Source: Hericium rajendrae (Eukaryota > Basidiomycota > Agaricomycetes > Russulales > Hericiaceae). From it: a stretch of 64,000 nucleotides of DNA. Below the pieces are notes generated by a model. That model worked only from the letters and a program-made list of their open reading frames with translations. It had not been told where the DNA came from and did no database searches. Positions within the stretch are counted from its first letter, which is position 1, and every line of letters begins with the position of its first letter. Location: positions 2,480,001-2,544,000 of the forward strand of contig CM065882.1 of NCBI GenBank assembly GCA_033439255.1, read 5' to 3'. A program made the translations under genes and the position numbers. Positions 1-10,495 of the stretch are shown piece after piece.

Positions 1-784
1 CTTCTGATCGTGTCTGAAGCTGATTATGAGGGGGTATGCTGATACAGGTACTGCATCGTCGTAGGTATCGCCAAACGCAATAATTTAGCACATCGGCCGG
101 AAAATATCCTCTGTTGACGGGGAATAACTATCCACGTTTCTGTTGATCATCCTTGTTCTTTCGCTAAGTGGATCTTAGCTCCCATGAAAGAAGCTCAAAA
201 TCTCAGATCGTTACTCACCGACTCTACGACCACGGGCCTCGGTTTCTCAATCTTGATGAGTACCTTCTCGACATTGCAGATCTGCGCCGTGTCTAGATAT
301 CCATCGAGGCTGTCGATGCTCTCCATGCTAGCTTCTGGCTTCAACTGGGATGTGTTTCATCAACAAATTGTGTCATGTCGACAACGAGACGTTGAAACAA
401 ACAAACTTTCTTCGAATCGGTCGGAGTGGGCTTCCTCATGGTAGAGCGTGGCAATGGCGCGATCTCACTGACTGCTCTCTTTTATCCCTAAAGGTCGCCT
501 TTTGCCATACCCGCCGCCGAACAAGGCGCTTTGTCCATTCTAGCGCCCAAGCGTAGCCAGTGACCCAGGAACAATGGGCAACAGCTTTGGCCGCAAGCAG
601 GCTAACAGGCCCGCCTTGTTTATCCGATCCGATCTATTCACAGCGTTCTTTTGTGCATGGCGGGCTGGGGATGCCACTGGAGAGCATACTTATAGCCAGA
701 ACAGCCTGAACAGTGTCTACCTCCGCAGCGGCCCTCATACTGTTGTTCATCTAACACATCATCCTATACTTTCCACTAGCGACA
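1..784. other. No gene recognised
   Basis: Short overlapping open frames occur here, but none has a recognisable motif, coherent splice sites or codon pattern. The stretch is probably upstream and 5' UTR sequence of the small gene that starts near 785. Confidence 0.5.
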
Positions 785-1421
785 ATGGATACCATGTATG
801 CTCAGCATCCCAACCTCGATCTGTCCCGCCGCCGCCGCCCCGTAAGTACCTTCCTCCTCGACCTTTCTACCCTCCTGACCCTGACGCCCACTTACAGTCG
901 GCTGTCTCCGTCGACTCCATGACACAAAACGGCATCCCATCTGCCCCGCCGCCAACACCCATGGCCCCGCTCACAGCGCGCGCCCCCTCTTCCTCCGACG
1001 CAAAATCCTCCATCCTCCGCCTCATGCGCAAGCTCCTCCTCTTCGTCCGCGCGCGCGCCCTCGCCCCCCGACTCTTCCCTCGCCTGCTCCGAGCACCGTG
1101 TCTACACCCTTTACCCAAGCGACCCCGAGCTGGCCTCGCCCGCGTCGCCCACATCCGGCTTCTACATGCCCCCGCGCCTCCCCTCCCCCCGCCGTCCCCG
1201 ACGCCCGCGCCCCTGCGCCGCCGCATCTCGTCCCTCGCGCAGTACCCCTTCTCGCGCGCGTCGTCCCAGCGCGCAGCCTTATGGACCTGGACCTGAACGC
1301 GAGCGTGCTGGCGCTCTTCCAGCGCGAGACGGACCCGACGGACGCGGTGGACGAGCTCGAGGTGTGCGTGCGTGCTGAGCGCGAGGTGTTTGGGGACAAG
1401 GATGAGCACGGGGCGGCCTGA
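785..1421 (+). CDS. Small unassigned Pro/Ser/Arg-rich protein, exon model uncertain
   Basis: An ATG at 785 opens a 57-nt exon ending at 841. A well-formed 56-bp intron follows (842-897, GTAAGT donor, TTACAG acceptor), and the frame continues with a Ser/Pro-rich stretch. The best coding signal at the 3' end is in another frame: a tail of about 45 residues from 1281 to the stop at 1421, rich in Asp, Glu and Leu (DLDLNASVLALFQRE). Joining the two needs either a second intron or a one-base indel between about 1020 and 1280, where the DNA is very GC-rich. I recognise no domain. It may encode a small intrinsically disordered protein. Confidence 0.35.
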
Positions 1422-2028
1422 GGGTTGTTTTGCGTGGATACCGTCAAATCATGTTTCTTCTCCAATGTGTGCTTTGTATTCTGTCATTCATTTCTGTATG
1501 CGATGTCTTGTAGTTGTATCTGCCTGTATGCATCGTGGTGTCTGCCATACTGTAAAATGACCTTAGCCAGCGGTGTTGGTTCACCATTTAGATCATCGCG
1601 TGCACCGGTTCTTCACTCGCGAGAATAAGCAAGAAGATATTCATACGGAGCACTGAACACTGGCATAATAATATACACAGAGGGGAGGCTAAGAAGGCAA
1701 GACCATGTACTTATGTATGATGCAAAAAAGCGCACAAGAACAAATGAAGGAGAGTTTACGGCGGAACATATGTAATAGCAAGAGTGGGGCTGACTCGCAG
1801 ACAAGACAGCAGAACAAGATGGACGAGGCGAAGAAGAACGAAGACAATGATATGGATGTTATGTATGCTGTGTATGACGATGGACGTATGGTGTATGTAT
1901 GGACTTATGCGTGGCAATGGGAGACAAAGGTGAAAATGAGGTGGAGGTCCCTGGGAGGCCAAACCCGGGCCGGAACAACACGAAGAAAGCAACACACCAT
2001 CGAATGACAGGCGCATACACCGTCACGC
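1422..2028. other. Convergent 3' region
   Basis: AT-rich sequence lies between the end of the plus-strand gene at 1421 and the end of the minus-strand gene at 2029. Frames here are short and without motifs. It probably holds the two 3' UTRs. Confidence 0.5.
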
Positions 2029-3641
2029 CTACCATCGGCCACCCCCGTTATATGGGAACGCGGGGTAGGGCATGCCGCCCGGCGGAGCATAGCCCGGCGC
2101 CGGCGGGTGCATCATGCCCATCCCAGGGATGCCCATCGTCATTGGCGGGTACGCAAACGGCGGGTGCATATGATACGGCGGCGCGGGTCCCAGCCCCGGG
2201 ACCGGCGGCGGGGGGAACGTGAACGTCCCAACCGACCCAGGCGTGACGCCGTTCGAAGGCGAGCGACGATGCGTGCCCCGCCGCCTGGTGCGCGTGGATG
2301 AAGCCTGCGGCGCCATGTCGATCCAGCCGTCGCTTCCCTTCTGGAAAGAGAGCCGCACGGAAGTGGCGACCGCCTCGCGCGTCAGGAGCGGCTTTTCCTT
2401 CTCGCTCCCATCCTTCGCCTTCGCCTGCGCCTGCGAGACAGACAGCCCGCGGCCGTCGCCGGCGCGCAGCCCGTCGACGATCACGCGCGTGCGCGACGCG
2501 GGCTTCTTCGTCTGGACCTGCGTGAGGAAGGGCGGGAGCGCGCCGGCCTTTGCTGCGGGCGAGTCCACGACGTAGAAGCCGTGCTCGTCCTTGCGCAGCG
2601 GCAGGACGCTGCCCGTGTGCTCGGAGTCTGAGCGCGACTTGCCCTTCGGGAGGTGGAGGTCGAGCTGAGCCGCGAGGCGCCCGGGCGACATCGGCCGGAA
2701 CAGATTCGAGATCGCGCTCGGCGTCGGGCGTGGGGAATCTGGATCCGGCTCATCATCGCGCTCATCGGACGAGTGGCATGCGATGTTCGTGGGCGCGATT
2801 AGGCCCTTCGGGGTGACGGGGAGAAGGTCCGAATCGAGCGAAGCCACGGAATGGTCGGCTACATCGGGCTCCTCGTCGGTGAGATCCGTACCGTGGTCCG
2901 TCTGGCGGAACGTGGTCGACGTGGATAATGATGATGATGATGATGCGGATGATGTGGGGGACGGTGAAGACGGGCGTAAGTCAAGGTCGAGGTCGAGAAT
3001 GGACGGCACCGTGTCAGGAGGGATGTCGCCGGTGTCGAGCGCGGCGGCGAATGCATCGTCCGAGAGGCGGTGAGGACGCCAGCGAAAAGACGTGAAGTCT
3101 CGTCCAACCAAGCTTCCTGTGCTGATGGACCGTGGGCAGCGATGGGGTCGTCACGGCCGCTAAGTAGAGCCACCCGCCGCGCTAGCGCGAGGACGTTGTC
3201 TTCTTCTTGATCCTGATGGACTGCGGAGAACCCAACGTCGGATTCGTACCTGTCCAGCACCTCCAGCACGCTCTGCACGCCCACCAAATCCTTCCTTAGT
3301 TCCACATCCCTGTTGCCTTCCTCCGCAGAGCACGGACAAAGGATGTCGTGGGTCTCCTTGCGCAACTCACAGCACACCCCCGCATTCTCGATATCCACTG
3401 GGCGAAAGAGTGAGCCGTGGTAATGTAGGTGTTTCTTCTTCAGCGATGAGGGTAGTAGCTTGGTCCGGGTAGACTGGGGAAACGCCCATGAGACGGTGGG
3501 CGCGGCATATGGTGTATGCCACCAATCTTCGGGGAGCAAAACGACCCAGTCGTCGTCAAGATCGCATTCATCCACTGACCCGGCGTTGTCTCCCGATGCG
3601 CTGTCCCGAGCGCTGTGTTGGAAAGGCGGGGGGAGCAGCAT
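2029..3641 (-). CDS. Unknown protein with disordered middle and Pro/Gly/Met-rich tail
   Basis: The first exon reads from the ATG at 3641 and encodes an acidic N-terminus (DECDLDDDWVVLLPEDWW near residue 25) with several Cys in the middle. The second exon, in another frame, runs from about 3110 to the stop at 2029. It is Ser/Asp-rich, then has a basic stretch (KGKSRSDSEH), and ends in a tail of PPPP, GMGMMHPP and GGMPYP. An intron must join the frames between about 3245 and 3080; one fitting solution is a 128-bp intron starting at a GTACGA donor near 3250. I recognise no family. A tail of this kind is common in RNA-binding or scaffold proteins, but that is only a guess. Confidence 0.6.
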
Positions 3642-3690
3642 GGGGCTGTGGGTGGGAGAGAGATGAGATACGATAGGCAGGGATGGGTGA

Positions 3691-3696
3691 TATATA
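3691..3696 (-). promoter_or_regulatory. Probable TATA box of the 2029-3641 gene
   Basis: TATATA lies about 50 bp upstream of the ATG at 3641 on the minus strand. Confidence 0.4.
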
Positions 3697-4264
3697 GAAA
3701 GAGGAGTGGGAGTAGGAGATCAAGAGCTGATCTGAACCAGCCTACGTGTGCGTCGAGGTCTGCGCGTGGCCACCCGCTGTCTGCGCCTCACACATCCTCA
3801 CGAGTCACTCGAGCCACGTCCATCTCGCTGCGCCCGCCCTGTCCCCTGCAGTATATCTTCGATCAGCACTGCCTATCACTCGCTACGACGCGTCGCCAAA
3901 ATCAATGGTCTAATCATCTCACTGCCACGTCTTGCCGACTCAGCCTCAAGTCCAATGCAGATGGTCACCATGCTGTCTCATTTACACAATCACTCTGTAT
4001 CAGGCGATGAGGAGATTCAGGTGAGTTTGCGCCTTGCGCCGTTGTGGTCTGGAGCATGAGGTACGCCCCCAAGTCCCATACTTGTACAGATGAGCCAGTC
4101 CCAAACCCCCATGTTCTGTGGCCGGAGATCTTCGCTGTTATACTCTGGCCAACACCATGACAGCTCGATGTATTCAGAGACGGCCTATAGTTTTCGGCAC
4201 AGCATACAAGCAGACCGGTATAGCTCAACGTCGCCGCTGGATGACGTCACTTTCCCCGCGCTCG
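3697..4264. other. Intergenic, no gene recognised
   Basis: Open frames of up to about 100 codons are present but have no motif. The stretch ends at the left terminal repeat of the transposon at 4265. Confidence 0.45.
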
Positions 4265-4844
4265 CATCAGCAAAAGTGCAAAGCTAGGATTTGGCCTTGC
4301 GGCGCCTGGCGGCGGATGGCCGGGATCGGCGGTCCGGGTGGCACAAGATCTACGCTGACGTGAACATGTATGACATCAGTCATTGTCCTAAGACTCGTAT
4401 CTGGCCTCCTCAAGGTCGAGGTCTCGCATATATGGATCTCAGCGAAATGGCGAGAACATATAAGCTCCTTTCCATTATTGATGCCAGCTTGTATTGTCGT
4501 GCCCGTCCTCGATGGCAGCAGATATGACATGGTGAGTTTATAACTACAATGGTGCAAAGCCTGCTTCTTCTAGCAGTTCTTCGTCAGTGTCCACGCCCCA
4601 CTTCCTAGCATACCCGACTCGTCCGTCATTGTGTATCAAGAGACGGTCACCAGTCTAAGCAGCCTCGGCAAGCCAAATTGACCCTTCAGACCTGATCGCA
4701 AGAGGTGCGATGCGCAACGAGGTGCGTACTGAAAATCATCTTGATTTCTGCTCTGCCTCAACCTGCTGTGCCCGAGAAGCAGAGCTATGCACGTCGTGCA
4801 CGGGCTCGCTGGCTGCCCGAGGCCTCACCCACTCCCCCCGTGCA

Positions 4845-5345
4845 CTGCCAGCTCCTCCCGCGTCTCGCGTACGCCGCCAACATCCTCCCCGCACGTCGCC
4901 AACACCCCCGTGCCCCGCCAACGCCCCCAGCACCCCATCAACGCTTTCCTTGCGGATGGTGCCAGCGCCTCGCGGACGTCCGACGCCCCCCGCTCCTCGT
5001 TGACCCTCCCGCGCCCCGCCAACGTCCTTCACGCCTCGCTGACGCATCCCCCAATGCACCCCGCGCGGCGCCAACGCCGTCAGCGCCCCGCATCCGCCGC
5101 CAGCGCCTCGCGCAGGCCACCAGTGCCCCACTTACGCTGCCAGTGCCCCGTGTACGCCCCGCCAACCCGCACACGCCCCGCACACGCCGCCCCACCGCGC
5201 TGACGACGCGCCCAACGCGCTGCGCTAACAACGCGCCGCACCGCCGTGTCGACGCGTCCAATGCGCGGCACCGCCCCAGCGCCGCCACGCCGACGACGCA
5301 CCCAACGCGTCGCACCGCCCCAGACGTGCTCCTCAACACACTCTT
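4845..5345 (+). repeat. GC-rich minisatellite inside the transposon
   Basis: Degenerate tandem units of roughly 24 bp built on CGCCAACGC and GCGCCCCGC run for about 500 bp. They create long spurious Arg/Ala/Pro frames on both strands. The same block in copy 2 lies at about 48940-49440. The block sits just upstream of the 5404-5688 frame and has probably replaced part of a gene. Confidence 0.65.
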
Positions 5346-5403
5346 GGAGCTCCGTGCCTCGCCGCCGTGACCAGTACGAACCTCTCGCGCACTGTGAGCG
5401 TAG

Positions 5404-5688
5404 AGTCCGGAACTTCCGCTTGCCATCTGCCTGCTCAAGTACTGCCTCCTGTACTCACAGCATGCGGATAAGCAGGCTACGGAACGTGTGCTCGAGCGCA
5501 TGGCGGGCATCGTGTGTGCGCCAACCGCGAAGCCCGTTGCGCCCGGACTACTGACAGGCGGATGGCATGCGCGCGTGCTGACACACGCGGTCGACGCGGT
5601 CATTGTGCGGTCTGTGCTGCTGACCGAAGGCGAACAGTACGAGGACCCGGGCGCAGCAGGAGTCAATGCCAACGGACGCGAGCAGTAA
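5404..5688 (+). pseudogene. Gene remnant or 3' exon inside the transposon
   Basis: This open frame follows a stop codon at 5401 and reads 94 codons of ordinary-looking protein, including LKYCLLYSQHADKQ and ERMAGIVCAP, ending in NANGREQ. It has no upstream start except inside the minisatellite, so it looks like the 3' end of a second transposon gene whose 5' part was lost or replaced by the repeats. The same frame is present in copy 2. I recognise no family. Confidence 0.35.
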
Positions 5689-5930
5689 TACCTGTACTCA
5701 AGCTATGTTCCGGACGGAATAGCTCCTCCGTCGGCTCGATGTAACGTACAAAAATTCGTAAACTGGAAGATATACATGTGAACTAAAATATAGCGAAGAG
5801 AAACCCCAGTTTGCACCATAAAATTATGTTGACGGTGGGCTGAGAATTGAAACGGTCATGTGACCTCGACGCGACTTGGGCTTTCGAATCTTGTCCCGTC
5901 CTCCTGCATCCTCTCTTGCTTCCCACCACT

Positions 5931-7372
5931 ATGTCCAAGCATCGCTCTCATCGTCGCTCCCACTCCTCTTCCCCTTCCCGCTCTCGCTCCCCTCGTCTTG
6001 CTCGATCTGCTAAACACAAGAAGTCAGGCAAGAGACACAGGATGTCACAGCCGGCACCGGAAGTGCCTCGGAAACGCACTCACGACGAATCGGACAGCGC
6101 GTCTGATGAAAGTGACAGCGAGCGCCCATCTAACTAGCAAAGGCATGTTTTCTCCTTCTCATCCTGCAGATTGCTGAGATACCAATCATCTCGAAGGAGC
6201 CTTAACGACGCAAAGACGATTACCCTCTATCGTCTAGCCGGTCGAGAGATAGGACGGATCATCGATCCCTTCTTGGACATCAAACAGCTCTTTATGTTCT
6301 ATGCTGCACTTGCCAATGCTAACACACCCGAGTCTCGGGCTGCACTGGCCGACAACATATATGGCAAGCTCAAGTAAGTGTAACGTCTCCTTTCTGCATT
6401 GATCACAGCATATATGCGGCTAATTTTGTAGGGATGAGCATGCAAAGCATGCATATATGACCTTCTACGAGAAGGTCGTTGGCATGGTGAAGGGCTTTCG
6501 CGACATCGTGGATGGTGGCGAGCAAAACACAGCCCTCATAAACGAGCTGCTAGAGGCGGTAAGTGAATACCCGCATATATGCACTTTTACTATGATCTAA
6601 GGTCGCATTGATGGTCTTCAAGCTTTCAGCAGGGATGTATGCTGTCCAATGCGATGACAGAAGCTACTTGAAGACGGAGATCAGCGACTACATCTTTATC
6701 CCCTTTCAAGAACCGATACAGAAGCATTCGAAGATGGGCCGTGGCCTCAACCGTGTCGATATAAAACGACTGCTTTGTCCCGTTCGGTATCTGCGCAAGT
6801 TGGATAGTGAACCTGAAGGGTATGTTCTGATGTTTACTACTGGTTAGGTCTGACCTTGCTTGCACAGTTATCGTCAGAAATTTATCCAAGGACAAAAGAA
6901 GATGCTCAAAAGCAAGACACAGACTCGGAAGACGAAGACGAGGATAGAGGTGGTCCACGTATGTTCTCAACTTCTGTTAGACTTGTCTTCTGAAACCATT
7001 TGCAGCTCGAATCCGGCGCTCAAGCCCTCGCGCGGTCACTGTCCCGTCCAGCCCACTCACACAGCCGTCAAATACGATTCCGACCGTGCTGTTCCTGTCG
7101 CCAAGAAGCGACGTTTGGCTGTCGCTCCGGGACCTCAGATGACAGCACGGTCTGCTGCTGTCGCACAAGGCAATGCCAGTGCGAAAGCGACCGAACCAAG
7201 ACCGCCTCAAACTGCGCGCGACCTCTTCAACAGCCCTGAGCCGGAGCCCGTCAGCAGCGCTTCTGCCGGAGTATCCAGCAAAAAGCCTATGAAGCAATAC
7301 GGCAAGGCTAAGGCTAAGGCTCCGCAGGTGCCTGTTCTGAACGGCATACGACCTGCCAGTCTGCTCGGGTGA
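5931..7372 (+). CDS. DUF6698-like protein, transposon copy 1
   Basis: The ATG at 5931 opens an SR-like N-terminus (HRSHRRSHSSSPSRSRSPR) followed by an acidic Ser/Asp stretch. Later exons encode a globular part: a helix around LYRLAGREIGRIIDPFLDI, then FYEKVVGMVKGFRDIVDGG, then YLKTEISDYIF, and RGLNRVDIKRLLCPVRYL. These match my memory of DUF6698, an uncharacterised family in many copies in Agaricomycetes whose members carry GFKDIL, the I-DYI motif and RLLCP. Clear introns end at about 6430, 6600, 6867 and 7005. A last exon carries a nuclear localisation-like KKRR. The first junction (about 6110-6175) and the stretch near 6896 are ambiguous in frame. Its place alone in a TIR element suggests a role in, or a ride on, transposition; that is inference. 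Confidence 0.65.
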
Positions 7373-7997
7373 AATGAGATCTGTACGTCCATATTTACTA
7401 GTGATACCTTCATTAATATTTTTGGTAGTGTTCGCGCACTATGGTGCCCTTCCTCAATGGTTCTCTTGCTAGTCTTTGTGCTATCATTCCTCTTGCTGCT
7501 GGACTTGGTCCTGCTTGTTCTCGTCAACCTCCGGTACTCAGTCTCATGGTCTTGCTCGTCTTACGCTGTTGCTCGTCTCATGCTCGTCTTGCTCGTCTCG
7601 TGCTCTTAGTCATGCCGATTTTTCGTTTTCGACTCGTACTTATGTGTCCCTAATTTCATTGACCTGTACTCGGCCACATGTACCTCTTCCTTCTCGCCTC
7701 ATGTAATGACTGACCCATTGATGTTTTCGGTATACGAATATATTGGGGTTTCGGATCTCACCATAGCATCGCGACTAAGTGTGATATCTGTAGATCGTTG
7801 ACTACCAGGTCAAGCGTACATCTCAGAGATTATACTCCATTAGAAAGTAAGATAAGGTCAAGTGTACAAATCGGGCCTTATACACTACGAAAAGTCATTA
7901 TAAGGCTGTCGTGCCTTGCGAGACCTTATAAGGTCCACCAGGTGCCATAAGGCGTTGTCGTGCCACCGTACCTCGCCAGAAAGCCCAACCACGATAT
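7373..7997. other. Transposon 3' non-coding region
   Basis: Pyrimidine-rich and later AT-rich sequence lies between the DUF6698-like stop codon and the hAT-like insert. It includes degenerate CTCGTCT repeats near 7550-7600. The last eight bases, CACGATAT at 7990-7997, are the target duplication of the nested insert. Confidence 0.5.
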
Positions 7998-10081
7998 GTG
8001 GAGGTCGGCAACTGCGGTTCGCAAACCGTCCGGGTCACGTGCCCGATCTGGCTGGAGAACATCAGCAAAAGTGTGAAAAATCTGTAAGGGCTTACAAGGA
8101 TATGTAAGGATTTACAAAGGTTACAATCGCTGCCGTCCGGTAAGGATGCCACATTTCGTCGCAAGGCTATACACGGGTACCTTAAGGATTTGCCATCGTC
8201 CCCATCCTTCGCAAGGCTTGCCAGCCCTGCCAAGGGTTACCTGGCGGGTTGGACTTCTCCATCGACATGGTACACGTGCAATGCCATATGGTCATTGTAA
8301 AGTGACACAAGGAGTGCTACAGCATTTAGATATTTTTATTTATTTATTTTCATCCTTGGCAGAGATAGTGACAGAGATAAAATCGAATACATTTTTCGCA
8401 GTTACGAACCTGTCTTAGATACATAGAAGCTATCTACGAGACACATCTGTAACTAAGCAACAACCATCTCTATGCGCACTGATGCGCCGTCGTACAATCA
8501 GTCAGCTGAAAATGGGATAGATCCCGAGCGATCCAGAAGCCAGAGGCGAGCGTTGCGCCCGTCGCGAGATATCCCGCCAGAGAATGTCTTCGAGGAGTCC
8601 CAGAAAGCAACACTTGATGGAAAGCACCACGAACGATTGAGAGTCCAGCCAATAGAAGGCCAACACAAGAAGACGCCAGCCTAGAGAATCCGGAGGGAAT
8701 AAACAGGCGCGACGACGATCCTTCGGAAAGCTTGAATAGCTGATATGCTTGCAAGAGGAGGGATTGGACGAAGACTGCGTACAACCGCGAAGGCTAGATA
8801 TCATGAAACGAATGAGATTTAGGGCCGGCCGCGACGCACCTTGGAGAAACGTCGTAGCGTTGCTATGGCGTCTCGAAAATATCGAGACGTGTACCTGTAT
8901 TTCGCGAGGGGTACGGCAGGCAGGCGAAGTAACTGCAAATGCGTCAAAAACCTGTCATCTAGACTGAAAGCCATTAGAGACCAGATCGGAGATTTTGAAA
9001 ACTCACCATCACGATGTCAAATTTTCAAGTTGTCGACAACCTTTTGTGAGGTATGTATTGCCCTTGTATACCCTTGTAGTGCCTTACATACCGGCGCCAT
9101 CTCGGTGGCGCGTGACAAACGTCACCGGGGAATAACAGAGTAAAACGTTTTTGCTGATGAAGAGGCGCGGAAAGTGGTCGCGGAGCACAATGCAGTTATC
9201 TGCATGTAGAAAAACCCGATAATGTTTGAAACAAATGTGGTAGTGTACTATACATGATATGATGCTGTATCCGAAGTTTTGACACATGAATCGAAGAACT
9301 AATGGAGGTAGAAAGTGGTAAAGTTAGCCCTCCTCCTCACTAACTGAAGAGTCCCCCCCTTCGGAGATTCTTTATGTATTAACCAGTCCCTAATCATAGA
9401 GAATCATTGTATCATAAAGCCCACTTATTCGTGCTGTATCTAGACCCTGCAAGATTGTGATCAGACCTGCTCGAAGGTGATCCTTCTTCCCGTTTGAGAG
9501 ACTTGGCGGCACAGTTACCAGCTGCTTCCGCGACAGCGCGCGAAGCCATGAAATCTGAGCCTTGATCTACACAAGTGCAGGGCTTCGAGCGATAAGTAGC
9601 GGAAGTCAAGCGGAAGTTGTGGTATATAATGCAGCGACGCGACGCGCTGAGCTCTCCGCAGACGCGTCTGATGCGTATTACATAACACGCATTTTGGTGA
9701 TGCCGAGTGATGCCGAGCGCTCCCGGTCTTGAGACAGGATGTACATGGATAAAATCACCTAGACCTCCAAAAACGAAGATTGGTTGACCATACGTCGTCT
9801 AAAATCGGGAAGAGCGAGGTTGTCATCGTGTTTTTCGCATACGGCTTCTGGAAGGTATCGAAACCCACGAAAATTAGACATTTTGAGCGCATTAAAGCTG
9901 CGCATCTCAAAATAAGGATCAGCGCCGAACTCTACTCGATTTTACAAGATTTACTATGTATGTCTACTAATATTTGAGGCTCTTGCGGAAGCTCTGCATT
10001 TACCTACCACCTCCCTTCGACGAAAAGCCTGAAGTGGCGCGGACGGCTTCGGAGTTTAAATCCCTATGCGTTGCCTACCAC
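7998..10081 (+). mobile_element. hAT-like non-autonomous element, long copy, nested in transposon copy 1
   Basis: The element runs from GTGGAGGTCGGCAAC to GTTGCCTACCAC, imperfect inverted ends sharing GTGG and GGCAAC. It is flanked by the 8-bp direct repeat CACGATAT (7990-7997 and 10082-10089). The other transposon copy has a single CACGATAT at this place (46288-46295, opposite strand), which is the unfilled site. An 8-bp duplication with short inverted ends fits the hAT superfamily. No hAT transposase frame is present, so the element is non-autonomous. Positions 8057 to about 9160 are missing from the shorter relative at 49447-50428. Confidence 0.85.
8470..8784 (-). pseudogene. Possible captured membrane-protein fragment inside the hAT-like element
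   Basis: A 104-codon minus-strand frame has alternating hydrophobic stretches (SSCVGLLLAGLSIV, LAGYLATGATLASGFWIA) that look like two membrane segments. It has neither its own promoter nor a matching downstream exon. It lies in the part deleted from the short relative, so it is not needed for mobility. It may be a host gene fragment picked up by the element. I cannot name the source gene. Confidence 0.3.
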
Positions 10082-10187
10082 CACGATATGATCTGATAAT
10101 TCGCACTTCTACCCGGTGAGCCTTGTGACCATCTGGCCCATATATGGTCACCTATTTCCATGTCGCACTCTTGCAGTTTTGCTGATG

Positions 10188-10495
10188 CGAGAATGCTCTT
10201 CTTCTGCATCGCGCAGCGGCATCATAACACGACACGCAGAGTCATTTACGTCCCAGGCCTCTATCGATCTCCAGAAGTCCTGTCAAGAGTCCCGCACGAG
10301 TCCACATAGTCGACTTGCTCGCATTCTCGCATCGGGCCGCGTTCTATCCCCAACACGCTCAGATCTGCCCTAACACCGCACTTCGAAGCCCGTCCTACCT
10401 CCACTCGGAAGCGCGAAGATGCCATTGGGCTGCATCTCATCTATCGATACTTCATCCGACAACATAAATATACGCCGCAGAGGTCATCCTCTGCG
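10188..10495. other. Intergenic, no gene recognised
   Basis: This is flanking host DNA between the right end of the transposon and the stop codon of the hydrolase gene. Nothing else is seen. Confidence 0.5.

Larger units (their letters stand above)
4265..10187 (+). mobile_element. TIR DNA transposon with DUF6698-like gene, copy 1 (interrupted)
   Basis: The element begins CATCAGCAAAAGTGCAA and ends TTGCAGTTTTGCTGATG, giving an 11-bp perfect terminal inverted repeat (CATCAGCAAAA) plus a few more matches. It is flanked by CG on both sides, a candidate 2-bp target duplication. A second copy with the same ends lies inverted at 46190-51014; homology stops exactly at the repeats in both. After removing the nested hAT-like insert (7998-10081 plus one 8-bp duplication) this copy is 3,831 bp and the other is 3,835 bp. 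Frames compared between the copies are identical over 79, 96 and 102 codons, so transposition or conversion was recent. No known transposase is visible; the main gene is DUF6698-like. The superfamily is not assigned: a 2-bp duplication is known in some CACTA elements, but the ends do not start CACTA or CACTG. Confidence 0.85.

Noticed and set aside
867-1465. Minus-strand Arg-rich frames of 147 and 180 codons
   Set aside because: High GC and lack of stops on the opposite strand of a Pro/Ser-rich gene explain them.
4736-5672. Long Arg/Ala/Pro-rich open frames on both strands
   Set aside because: They arise from the GC-rich minisatellite; the same happens in copy 2, and no domain or codon pattern supports them.
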